A DNA stretch of 7,890 nucleotides from CAYZHV01 sp046541355 (GTDB taxonomy: Bacteria > Spirochaetota > Spirochaetia > DSM-27196 > Alkalispirochaetaceae). The stretch lies in contig JBKHDM010000103.1 of the NCBI GenBank assembly GCA_046541355.1, positions 1-7,890 of the forward strand. Direction: 5' to 3'. The notes beneath the pieces were generated by a model that saw nothing but the letters and a program-made list of their open reading frames with translations, was not told the DNA's origin and searched no databases. The translations under genes were made by a program, and so were the position numbers. Of the stretch, positions 1 through 6,712 are shown piece by piece (position 1 is the stretch's first letter; each line of letters opens with the position of its first letter).

Positions 1-100
1 CGGGGTTCTGGAAGAACTGAACCTGCCCGGGGAGGTGCCGCGCCTCGAGGTCCGCAGCCTCGAGGAAAGGGTCGTTTCACGCGCCTCGGAGCGACGCATC
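1..100. other. Unassigned left edge, probably intergenic or the tail of a gene cut by the window
   Basis: No gene can be assigned here. On the plus strand the frame beginning at base 3 reads G-F-W-K-N and stops at a TGA at 18-20, so a convergent gene could end there. The plus frame beginning at base 2 is also open and has GC-rich third positions, but it continues through the antisense of the oxidoreductase to about 703, so most of it must be a shadow. On the minus strand an ATG at 96-98, just past the oxidoreductase stop, opens a serine/arginine-rich frame that looks non-coding. Sequence to the left would settle which reading is right. Confidence 0.3.
43..65. terminator. Possible factor-independent-like hairpin beyond the oxidoreductase stop
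   Basis: Two copies of the self-complementary octamer CCTCGAGG (43-50 and 58-65) are separated by 7 bases, so either strand can fold into a perfect 8-bp stem with a 7-base loop. It lies 35 bases beyond the leftward oxidoreductase stop codon and 22 bases beyond a possible plus-strand stop at 18-20. A bidirectional terminator between convergent genes would fit. Neither side has a T-tract, so it does not meet the classic intrinsic terminator pattern; it could also be chance, since CTCGAG is very common in this window. Confidence 0.3.
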
Positions 101-1081
101 TCAGCCGATCGCGTTGTGGAGCGCCTCGGCCGCGGCGAGGCCGGAGAGGTAGGCTCCCTCGACCCGGCCTCCCCCGAAGGCGTCGCCGGCCACGGCGAGG
201 GGAGGGGCGGCGGAGAGGAGAGATGCCGCCTCGGGCAGCGGGTTTTCGGGCCGCCCGTAGCGCCACTTCTTCAGCTGCCGGTGGCGAACCTGAAAGCGTG
301 CCGCTCCGCCGCAGGCGTCGAGAAAGGCGGCCTCGAGCTCCGCGACCACCGACGCATCATCCTCATCGTAGCGCTCCCGGCTGTAAGCTCCGTTCGCGTG
401 GAGGGTTATCGCCGGGCCCACCGGGGAGACTCCCTTGGATCGGTTATCCGCAAGCCAGTAGATCTTCTCGAGGGTTCCACCGGTCCGGGCGTACCCCTCG
501 GGTCCCAGGGGCGAGTCCCCCTCGAGGAGGAGCAGGAGGGCGAGGGTCGGCGCGTAGCGTACCTCCCGGAGGGCGGCGACGGATTGCGGGTCGAGCTCGC
601 CGGTGACTGTATCGAGGAGGGCGAGGGTCTGAGGCATGGGAGCTGTGGACAGGAGCGCCTGCGCCTCGATGGTGACCATCGCTCCCCCGCTGTCCACACC
701 TGAGACGCTCCAGCCCTCCCGGTTGCCGGTGACTTCGACCACCCTCACGCCGCATTCCACCTCGAGTCCAAGGGCGAGCTGCTTCGCGACCGCCGTCATG
801 CCGTCCCTGCCGCGGTAGTAGGCCTCCTCCTTCCGACGGTACCACTCTACTGCGGCTCCTCCCGGGAGGAGCTCCTCCTCGAGGAGGCTGCGAAACGGCC
901 GGGAGCGGGCGGAGAAGAACTGGGCGCCGGTGTCGAAGCGCCCTCCGGCGAAGCGGCGGGTCGCCATCCGACCGCCGACGCCACGCCCTTTGTCGAGGAG
1001 GCGAACGCTCCTTCCGAGGCGGGTGAGTTCCCGGGCCGCGGCGAGCCCCGCGATCCCCGCGCCGATGATTACGATACTCAT
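101..1081 (-). CDS. Renalase-like FAD/NAD(P)-dependent oxidoreductase
   Basis: This 326-residue protein belongs to the renalase/amine-oxidase-like flavoprotein group, cytosolic enzymes that bind FAD through a Rossmann fold and oxidise small substrates; the substrate here is unknown. The N-terminus has the dinucleotide-binding GxGxxG motif (G7, G9, G12) with an acidic residue closing the second strand (D30). This is followed by the family signature K-G-R-G-V-G-G-R-M-A-T-R-R (31-43). A second FAD contact, A-V-A-G-D-A-F with R-V-E-G-A-Y-L-S-G, lies at 296-314, and W-R-Y-G near 273-276 is also typical. Length matches the family. I place the start at 1081 because the Rossmann strand begins at M-S-I-V-I-I-G-A-G. 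An in-frame ATG at 1146 would add 22 residues of low-complexity leader, and the frame stays open to 1420. Neither start has a Shine-Dalgarno sequence. It is divergent from the cyclase gene with a 106-bp spacer. The family call is firm and the reaction is not. Confidence 0.86.
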   Translation of the reverse strand: MSIVIIGAGIAGLAAARELTRLGRSVRLLDKGRGVGGRMATRRFAGGRFDTGAQFFSARSRPFRSLLEEELLPGGAAVEWYRRKEEAYYRGRDGMTAVAKQLALGLEVECGVRVVEVTGNREGWSVSGVDSGGAMVTIEAQALLSTAPMPQTLALLDTVTGELDPQSVAALREVRYAPTLALLLLLEGDSPLGPEGYARTGGTLEKIYWLADNRSKGVSPVGPAITLHANGAYSRERYDEDDASVVAELEAAFLDACGGAARFQVRHRQLKKWRYGRPENPLPEAASLLSAAPPLAVAGDAFGGGRVEGAYLSGLAAAEALHNAIG

Positions 1082-1147
1082 GGAGGACAAAAGGTAGCGA
1101 GAAGCAGCGCCTCCGGCAACGAGGGGTGCCCCGCCGGCCCGGTCCAT

Positions 1148-1177
1148 TTGAAACCCGCGGTCGCGGATCACTATTCT
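1148..1177 (+). promoter_or_regulatory. Sigma70-like promoter for the diguanylate cyclase gene
   Basis: TTGAAA (1148-1153, 5 of 6 consensus bases) is followed after 18 bases by TATTCT (1172-1177, 4 of 6). The spacing is within the normal sigma70 range and the direction fits the cyclase gene. A start of transcription about 7 bases past the -10 would fall near 1184, only a few bases before the ATG at 1188. On the opposite strand the same AT-rich patch reads TAGAAT (1178-1173) and could serve as a -10 for the divergent oxidoreductase, though I see no matching -35. Confidence 0.42.
1155..1166. promoter_or_regulatory. Dyad inside the promoter spacer, possible operator
   Basis: CCGCG (1155-1159) and CGCGG (1162-1166) form a perfect 5-bp inverted repeat around a 2-base centre. 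It sits wholly between the proposed -35 and -10 boxes of the cyclase promoter, where a bound protein would occlude or distort the promoter. GC-rich 5-bp dyads arise by chance at this base composition, so this is only a suggestion. Confidence 0.25.
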
Positions 1178-1187
1178 AGATAAAGAG

Positions 1188-2870
1188 ATGAGGAGAACCG
1201 ACCGGTTTATACCGCAATCGATCAGAGGCAGACTCTTTTCGCTCTCCCTGCTCCCCCTGGCACTGACCCTCCTCGGGAGCCTCGCTCTGTTCATGGTTAT
1301 GACGGTGCCCCGGATTATCGACGACAGACAGGAGCAGCTGCACCAGACCGTGGTCGCCCAGGGGGAGTTCTTTCTCAATTGGGTAAGCGAGCGCTTTTCG
1401 GATCTCCGTTTTCTCGACACCTTGCTCCCTCATCAGGTCGACGGGCGCAGGCCCGAGGCGATGGATAGTTTTATTGCGAGCCAGGAGGAGTTTTTCTCCC
1501 TCTCTCTCTACTCCAGGGATGGTAGTCGTCTCGACGGTGAGCCGAGCCCGTATCTCGGAGACCGGGAATACTTCCGTACAGCGATCGAGGGTCGGGAAGC
1601 GTACTCCGGTCTGGTCATCAGCCGCCTCAGCGGGCTTCCCCTGATCGTCTTTGCCCTCCCCCGGGAGTCTCCGGGGGGCAGGGTAGAGCAGGTGCTCGTC
1701 GGTGGCGTGCCGGTGGCGACGCTTCTGAACGCAATGGACTCTGTCAGCCGCAGCGCTGCGGGACGGACCCTGCTGGTCGACGGCGAGGGGCGGGTGATTA
1801 ATGACTCGGTCCTCCGTCCCGCCTACGCCGCGGCGGCTCTCGGGGCGCAGGTGGTGCAGGAGGCACTCTGGAACGATGAGACCCATCTGCTGACCCGGAC
1901 CGCTGTGGAGCAGCTGAAGTCGGGGGCCACCTCCGCCGGACCTTACGAGAACCGGCAGGGACGCACCGTGGTAGCTTCCTTTGAGGTCCTCGCGCCCGAC
2001 CGGTGGTATCTCGTCGGGGAGTCCCCGGTGGAAGCTGTTTTTGAGTCCCTCCGCAGCTATGTCGTCGCGGGGGTGTTGACGGTTCTGTTCTTTCTGCTCC
2101 TCTTCCTGCCGATTCTGCGGACGATCTCCCGCTCGATCGAACGCCCCATCGCGGAACTTGCAAACTTCAGCCGGGAGGTGAACCGGGAACACTACGATAT
2201 CCGTGCGCTACCCTCCCTGCCGAGGCAGGCGCCCCGGGAGGTGCGTGCTCTCTACGCAACTTTTTCGGAGATGGTGATCCGCCTTGAGGAGCATGTGAGT
2301 GATCTTCAACGCACGGCGATTACCGACCCTCTCACGGGACTTGCGAACCGGCGATTTCTCGTCAGCGAAGGGCGGCGGGTCGCAACCCTCTGTATCGACC
2401 ATCGCCGGCCGGTGAGCCTCCTGATGATCGACATAGACTACTTCAAGCGGATCAACGACGAGTTCGGCCACGATGTGGGGGACCGTGTCATCACCCGCGC
2501 CGCCCAACGGATTGCCGCCGCCACCAGGGATACCGACTTTGTCGCCCGCTACGGGGGTGAGGAGTTTACCGTGGTAGCACCCTTTACGGGGGCGGAGGAT
2601 GCCGGACGGCTCGGGGAGCGGATTCGCAATGCGTGCGCCGATGCGTCTCCCTTTGACGAGGAGCACAGTACCGCGGAGCTGGGCTCTCTCTCCATTACCG
2701 TCAGTGTCGGAGTCGCCACCGTGGAGACCGCGGTTCTGAGAGCCACGCCGACGGAGACCGAGGCGGGTCGCCTCGGCGAGGAGGTCCTCGAGGGGCTCTT
2801 GAGCGAGGCGGACAGCGCCCTGTACAAGGCGAAGCGGTCGGGACGGGACCGAGTGATTCTCGCCGGCTGA
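1188..2870 (+). CDS. Membrane-bound diguanylate cyclase: dCache sensor, HAMP, GGDEF
   Basis: The protein (560 residues) makes cyclic di-GMP from two GTP in response to an extracytoplasmic signal. A first membrane helix at about 17-39 and a second at about 290-309 flank a periplasmic region of about 250 residues. That region resembles a double Cache sensor, with the D-R-E-Y-F-R motif at 125-130 and G-L-P-L-I-V-F-A-L-P at 149-158. A HAMP linker with a short coiled coil follows (about 310-370). The GGDEF domain (about 371-560) starts with D-P-L-T-G-L-A-N-R-R (380-389). It has the metal and substrate motif D-I-D-Y-F-K-R-I-N-D (415-424) and an active G-G-E-E-F signature (456-460). The inhibitory I-site RxxD is intact (R447, D450), so product feedback inhibition is expected. 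The ligand is unknown. The ATG at 1188 is the only start that keeps the first helix; the next in-frame ATG (codon 36) would delete most of it. There is no spaced Shine-Dalgarno sequence. A 72-bp gap separates it from parE. Confidence 0.95.
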   Translation: MRRTDRFIPQSIRGRLFSLSLLPLALTLLGSLALFMVMTVPRIIDDRQEQLHQTVVAQGEFFLNWVSERFSDLRFLDTLLPHQVDGRRPEAMDSFIASQEEFFSLSLYSRDGSRLDGEPSPYLGDREYFRTAIEGREAYSGLVISRLSGLPLIVFALPRESPGGRVEQVLVGGVPVATLLNAMDSVSRSAAGRTLLVDGEGRVINDSVLRPAYAAAALGAQVVQEALWNDETHLLTRTAVEQLKSGATSAGPYENRQGRTVVASFEVLAPDRWYLVGESPVEAVFESLRSYVVAGVLTVLFFLLLFLPILRTISRSIERPIAELANFSREVNREHYDIRALPSLPRQAPREVRALYATFSEMVIRLEEHVSDLQRTAITDPLTGLANRRFLVSEGRRVATLCIDHRRPVSLLMIDIDYFKRINDEFGHDVGDRVITRAAQRIAAATRDTDFVARYGGEEFTVVAPFTGAEDAGRLGERIRNACADASPFDEEHSTAELGSLSITVSVGVATVETAVLRATPTETEAGRLGEEVLEGLLSEADSALYKAKRSGRDRVILAG

Positions 2871-2923
2871 CCCTGCTGTCCTCCACCTTGGTTCCCGCTA
2901 TTTCTCTACACGCCGCCGTTGTG

Positions 2924-2944
2924 ATAGGATTCCGCTGATCCTAT
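2924..2944 (+). promoter_or_regulatory. Inverted repeat covering the parE ribosome-binding region and start codon
   Basis: ATAGGAT (2924-2930) and ATCCTAT (2938-2944) are perfect 7-bp complementary arms around a 7-base loop. The left arm holds the only Shine-Dalgarno-like bases (AGGA, 2926-2929), and the right arm ends in the first two bases of the parE ATG. As RNA the hairpin would hide both. As DNA the left arm overlaps a possible extended -10 (TG at 2922-2923, then a base, then TAGGAT at 2925-2930), so it could instead be an operator. I see no good -35 17 bases upstream. Function is inferred; the symmetry itself is directly visible. Confidence 0.5.
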
Positions 2945-4736
2945 GGCCAAGCAGTACGACGAGAGCAAGATCCAGACTTTGAGTGCCCTGGAGCACATCC
3001 GCCTCCGGACCGGCATGTACATCGGTCGCCTCGGGGACGGCAGCGACTTCAACGACGGCATCTACATTCTCCTGAAGGAGATCATCGACAACTCCGTGGA
3101 CGAGTACATCATGGGCCACGGGGAGAAGATCGAGGTCACCCTGAGCGAGGAGGGGAGGGTGACGGTCCGGGACTACGGTCGCGGCATACCCCTTGGAAAG
3201 GTGATCGAGTGCGTCTCGGTGATAAACACCGGGGCGAAGTACAATCAGGACGTTTTCGAGTTCTCCGTTGGGCTCAACGGCGTGGGGACAAAGGCGGTCA
3301 ACGCCCTCTCCCGGGAGTTCACGGTTGTCTCCTACCGGGAGGGCAGTTTTTTTCAGGCGACCTTTGAACAGGGGAAACTGAAGAGCAAAAAGTCCGGGAA
3401 GAAGAGCAAGGAGAAAAACGGTACCTACGTGGAGTTCCTGCCGGACCAGGAGATCTTCGGGGAGTACGCATTCCAGCGGGAGTTTGTCGAGCAGCGACTG
3501 TGGAACTACGCCTACCTCAACTCAGGCCTCACCCTCCTGTTCAACCGGGAGAAGTATGTCAGCAAGAACGGGCTCCTCGACCTGTTGAGCGAGGAGGTCG
3601 GGCAGGAGGCGATCTACTCCCTCGGCCACTACCGGGGGGAGCGTCTGGAGTTTGCCTTCTGTCACACCGACAACTACGGTGAGACCTACTTCTCCTTTGT
3701 CAACGGTCAGTACACCTCCGACGGCGGCACCCACCAGAGCGCCTTCCGGGAGGGGTTTCTCAAAGGGGTTAACGACTTTTTCAAAAAGAGTTTCTCCGGG
3801 ATCGACGTCCGGGAGGGAATCGCCGGGGCGATCGCGGTAAAGCTGTCGAACCCGATCTTTGAGAGTCAGACAAAGAACAAGCTCGGCAATACCGACATCC
3901 GGTCCTGGATCGTCAATGAGACCCGGGACGCGGTAGAGGACTTCCTGTTCAGAAACAAGCCGGCGGCAAACAAGCTCGCCGACAAAATTACCCGGAACGA
4001 GCGCCTGCGCAAAGAGCTCAACGTGGTGCGTAAGGAGGCGAGGGAGAACGCCCGTAAAATCGCCCTCAAGATCCCAAACCTCAAGGACTGTAAGTTCCAT
4101 CGGGGTGACCGGGACGCCCGGGCCGTGAAGACCACGATCTTTATAACCGAAGGACAGTCCGCCACCGGCTCCATGGTCTCCGCCCGGGACGTCTACACCC
4201 AGGCGATATTCTCCCTCAAGGGGAAGCCCCAGAACGTCCACGGCCGCAAACGTACCGATCTGTACAAGAACGAAGAGCTCTATAACATGATGATGGCCCT
4301 CGGCATCGAGGATGACCTGGAGAACCTCCGCTACGAGCGAATCGTCATCGCCACCGACGCGGACCACGACGGATTCCACATCCGAAACCTGCTTCTCACC
4401 TTTTTTCTCAATTACTTCGAGGAGCTCGTCGTGGCCGATCGGATCTATATCCTCGAGACGCCGATCTTCCGGGTCCGAAACAAGAAGGAAACGGTCTACT
4501 GTTACAGCCTCAAAGAGCGCAACGACGCCCTCAATCGGCTGTCCTCGCCGGAGACAACCCGGTTCAAGGGGCTCGGAGAGATATCACCGAGAGAGTTCGG
4601 CCAGTTTATCGGTCCCGATATGCGTCTGGTTCCGGTCAACGTCAAGTCGATCAAGAACATAACCAACACCCTGGAGTTCTACATGGGCAAGAATACCCCC
4701 GCCCGCCGGCAGTTCATCATGGAAAACCTGATCTGA
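2943..4736 (+). CDS. parE: DNA topoisomerase IV-like subunit B (ATPase and TOPRIM subunit)
   Basis: This 597-residue subunit binds ATP and, with the neighbouring ParC-like protein, passes one DNA duplex through another to decatenate or relax DNA. The GHKL ATPase domain shows E-I-I-D-N (E46 the likely general base, N50 for Mg), D-Y-G-R-G-I-P (77-83) and V-G-L-N-G-V-G-T-K (109-117). The transducer has the Q-T-K loop at 309-311 contacting ATP. The TOPRIM domain has I-T-E-G-Q-S-A (401-407, E403 catalytic), the D-A-D-H-D metal cluster (472-476) and F-K-G-L-G-E (541-546). It ends near R-R-Q-F-I (588-592) as B subunits do. Length is nearer ParE (about 630) than long GyrB (about 800). The opening (E-H-I-R-L-R-T-G-M-Y-I-G) and overall form recall the Bacteroidetes/spirochaete ParE-like branch. 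Two oddities are Gln405 where most family members have Asp, and a lysine-rich loop at 145-158. It is four bases from parC. A divergent gyrase B paralogue is the main alternative. Confidence 0.92.
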   Translation: MAKQYDESKIQTLSALEHIRLRTGMYIGRLGDGSDFNDGIYILLKEIIDNSVDEYIMGHGEKIEVTLSEEGRVTVRDYGRGIPLGKVIECVSVINTGAKYNQDVFEFSVGLNGVGTKAVNALSREFTVVSYREGSFFQATFEQGKLKSKKSGKKSKEKNGTYVEFLPDQEIFGEYAFQREFVEQRLWNYAYLNSGLTLLFNREKYVSKNGLLDLLSEEVGQEAIYSLGHYRGERLEFAFCHTDNYGETYFSFVNGQYTSDGGTHQSAFREGFLKGVNDFFKKSFSGIDVREGIAGAIAVKLSNPIFESQTKNKLGNTDIRSWIVNETRDAVEDFLFRNKPAANKLADKITRNERLRKELNVVRKEARENARKIALKIPNLKDCKFHRGDRDARAVKTTIFITEGQSATGSMVSARDVYTQAIFSLKGKPQNVHGRKRTDLYKNEELYNMMMALGIEDDLENLRYERIVIATDADHDGFHIRNLLLTFFLNYFEELVVADRIYILETPIFRVRNKKETVYCYSLKERNDALNRLSSPETTRFKGLGEISPREFGQFIGPDMRLVPVNVKSIKNITNTLEFYMGKNTPARRQFIMENLI

Positions 4737-4740
4737 CCCG

Positions 4741-6666
4741 ATGGCCTACGTAAACACGATCTTCAACACCAACTTCCTCGAGTACGCAAGCTATGTCATC
4801 AAGGACCGGGCGATTCCTCACATTGACGATGGCCTGAAACCGGTCCAGCGACGGATCCTCCACTCTCTTCTCGAGGTGGATGACGGCAAGTTCCACAAGG
4901 TCGCGAACATCGTCGGCCACTGTATGAAATACCACCCTCACGGGGACGCCTCGATCTACTCCGCCCTGGTGGTTCTCGCAAACAAAGAGCTCTTTATCGA
5001 CAAGCAGGGCAATTTCGGAAACATCCTCACCGGGGACGAGGCGTCGGCGGCGCGGTACATCGAGTGCCGGGTTAACGACCTCGCCAGGGAGCTGCTCTAC
5101 CGACCGGAGATAACCGAGTACCTCGACTCCTATGACGGTCGTAACAGGGAGCCGGTGGTCTTTCCCGCCAAGGCGCCCCTGATCCTGGTCCTCGGGGCCG
5201 AGGGTATTGCCGTCGGTATGTCCACCAGGATTCTTCCCCATAATTTCGTGGAGGTCATGGAGGCGGTTAAAGGGCGGCTCGAGGGCAGGAGCGTGCGCCT
5301 CTATCCCGACTTTCCCGGGGGCGGGCTGATGGACGCAAGCGAGTACGCCGACGGCCAGGGCAAGGTGCTGGTCCGGGCGAAGCTCGACACCTCCGATCCG
5401 AAGCGTATCGTCATACGGGAGATCCCCTTCGCTACGACCACCGAGAGCCTCATTGCAAGTATCGAGGGTGCCGCCCGAAAAAATCGTATCAAGATCCAGA
5501 GCATCGAGGACTACACCTCGGAAGATGTGGAGATCGAAATAAAGCTCGCCCGGGGAGTCTACGCCGAGGAGGTGATCGACACCCTCTACGCCTACACCGA
5601 CTGCGAGGTGTCACTCTCGGTCAACCTGTTGGTGATCCGGGAGAACAACCCGGTCTCCATGACGGTGACCGAGGTCCTCGACTACCACGCCGCGAAGCTC
5701 CTCGAGATTCTCAAAAAGGAGCTCGAGCTCGAGCGGGGCAAACTCCTGGACAAACTCCATCAGCGCACCCTCGAGCGAATCTTTATCGAGGAGCGAATCT
5801 ACAAAGGGATTGAGGAGATGGAGACCCAGGAGAGGGTGGTCGAGGCGGTCTACGCCGGTCTCGAACCGTTCAAAAAGGAGATTCGCCGCACCGTTACCGA
5901 CGAGGACATCGACCGGCTCCTGCGTATTCCGATCCGCCGGATCTCCCTGTACGACATCAACAAGGCACGCAGGGAGATGGAGGAGATCAAGGGGCGCCTC
6001 GAGGAGATAAAGAGGCACCTGGCTAATCTCACCGGCTACGCCGTGAGCTACATCGACGGGGTCCTCGAAACCTACGGCTCCTCCTACCCTCGGCGCACCG
6101 AGGTTACCTCGTTCTCCAAGGTGGAGGTCAAGGACATCGTCGAGCGGGACCGCACCCTCCGATGGGACCCCTCGATCAACTACCTCGGCTACAACATAAC
6201 AGGGGGCAAGGAGCTGTTCCCGGTCTCCCCCTTTGACCGGGTCCTGATAATCCGGGGTGACGGCAGCTACGTGGTCACGGATGTGCCGGAGAAGCTCTAT
6301 ATCAAGGATGGCCTGCTCTCCTGCGGTCCGGCGGACAAAGATCTGTTGGCGAGCAAGGTCTTCACGGTTGTCTACAGGGGGGAGGACAAGCTCTGCTACA
6401 TCAAACGGTGTAAGATAGAGCAGTACATCCTCGAGAAGGAGTACAGCCTGGTTCCCGAAAAGGCGGAGCCTCTGCTCCTGACCACCCGGGGTGACGCGGT
6501 TGTTCACGTCGACTACGTCAAAAAGCCGAGGATGCAGAAGCTCTTCGACGACTTCCCGGTTGAGGATTACCTTGTCAAGAGCGTGCGCGCCCAAGGGGTG
6601 CGACTCACACCCAAAGAGGTGCGCAAAGTGAAGCTGACCGCCCCGAAGAAACGTAAGTCGAGCTGA
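4741..6666 (+). CDS. parC: DNA topoisomerase IV-like subunit A (DNA cleavage subunit), short form
   Basis: The 641-residue protein is the breakage-reunion subunit that pairs with the upstream ParE. The winged-helix/tower core begins at Y-A-S-Y-V-I-K-D-R-A-I-P (15-26). It includes K-Y-H-P-H-G-D (63-69), the catalytic pair R105-Y106 in A-A-R-Y-I-E-C-R, and the DNA-bending isoleucine I164 in A-V-G-M-S-T-R-I-L-P-H-N. A charged helical coiled-coil region spans about 315-430. The C-terminal part (about 455-610) is short, and I find no Q-R-R-G-G-x-G GyrA box, which argues against a DNA-wrapping gyrase A. The chain ends in a lysine-rich tail (628-639). Positions matching E. coli GyrA Ser83 and Asp87 are A70 and S74. 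The ATG follows the parE stop by four bases and has no spaced Shine-Dalgarno, so translation is probably coupled. The symbol parC reflects family resemblance; some databases would label such proteins GyrA-like. Confidence 0.92.
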   Translation: MAYVNTIFNTNFLEYASYVIKDRAIPHIDDGLKPVQRRILHSLLEVDDGKFHKVANIVGHCMKYHPHGDASIYSALVVLANKELFIDKQGNFGNILTGDEASAARYIECRVNDLARELLYRPEITEYLDSYDGRNREPVVFPAKAPLILVLGAEGIAVGMSTRILPHNFVEVMEAVKGRLEGRSVRLYPDFPGGGLMDASEYADGQGKVLVRAKLDTSDPKRIVIREIPFATTTESLIASIEGAARKNRIKIQSIEDYTSEDVEIEIKLARGVYAEEVIDTLYAYTDCEVSLSVNLLVIRENNPVSMTVTEVLDYHAAKLLEILKKELELERGKLLDKLHQRTLERIFIEERIYKGIEEMETQERVVEAVYAGLEPFKKEIRRTVTDEDIDRLLRIPIRRISLYDINKARREMEEIKGRLEEIKRHLANLTGYAVSYIDGVLETYGSSYPRRTEVTSFSKVEVKDIVERDRTLRWDPSINYLGYNITGGKELFPVSPFDRVLIIRGDGSYVVTDVPEKLYIKDGLLSCGPADKDLLASKVFTVVYRGEDKLCYIKRCKIEQYILEKEYSLVPEKAEPLLLTTRGDAVVHVDYVKKPRMQKLFDDFPVEDYLVKSVRAQGVRLTPKEVRKVKLTAPKKRKSS

Positions 6667-6682
6667 CTCGAGCAGTATCGAC

Positions 6683-6695
6683 GGTAACAGTTACC
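6683..6695. promoter_or_regulatory. 13-bp palindrome upstream of surE, operator-like
   Basis: GGTAAC and GTTACC are perfect 6-bp arms around a single central A, directly after the parC stop region and 17 bases before the surE start. The one-base centre rules out a full-length RNA hairpin, so a dimeric protein-binding site is the likelier reading. The following AT stretch (6696-6703) could be mistaken for a terminator T-tract, but the longest foldable stem is about 4 bp. No convincing promoter boxes accompany it. Confidence 0.35.
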
Positions 6696-6701
6696 ATTTT
6701 T

Positions 6702-6708
6702 AAGGAAG
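6702..6708 (+). promoter_or_regulatory. Ribosome binding site of surE
   Basis: AAGGAAG lies 4 bases before the ATG at 6713. It is the only strong Shine-Dalgarno sequence in the window and fixes the surE start. Its presence suggests that surE is initiated independently of parC, unlike the closely coupled parE-parC pair. Confidence 0.6.
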
Positions 6709-6712
6709 AAAC

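Noticed and set aside
35..703. Long plus-strand open frame of 222 codons at the left edge
   Set aside because: Its codons lie exactly opposite those of the oxidoreductase, which has clear FAD motifs. The protein is compositionally odd and matches no family I know, so it is a shadow frame.
1082..1420. N-terminal extension of the oxidoreductase by up to 113 residues
   Set aside because: The extension overlaps the divergent cyclase gene and lacks domain character, while the Rossmann fold starts cleanly at the ATG at 1081.
1176..2192. 338-codon minus-strand open frame opposite the cyclase
   Set aside because: It is antisense to a gene with full sensor and GGDEF motifs; the translation is proline/arginine/glutamate-rich without recognisable domains.
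2888..2930. Consensus promoter for parE using TTGGTT as -35
   Set aside because: At normal spacing from TTGGTT (2888-2893) the -10 position is GC-rich. The better -10 (TAGGAT, 2925-2930) has no adequate -35, so I noted it only as a possibility.
5611..6594. 327-codon minus-strand open frame opposite parC
   Set aside because: It lies entirely within the antisense of a clear topoisomerase subunit and has no recognisable motif. High GC keeps such frames open.
6683..6703. Intrinsic terminator of the parE-parC operon
   Set aside because: The palindrome has only a one-base centre, leaving at most a 4-bp stem with a 5-base loop, and the run of five T is followed by AAGG of the surE ribosome site.
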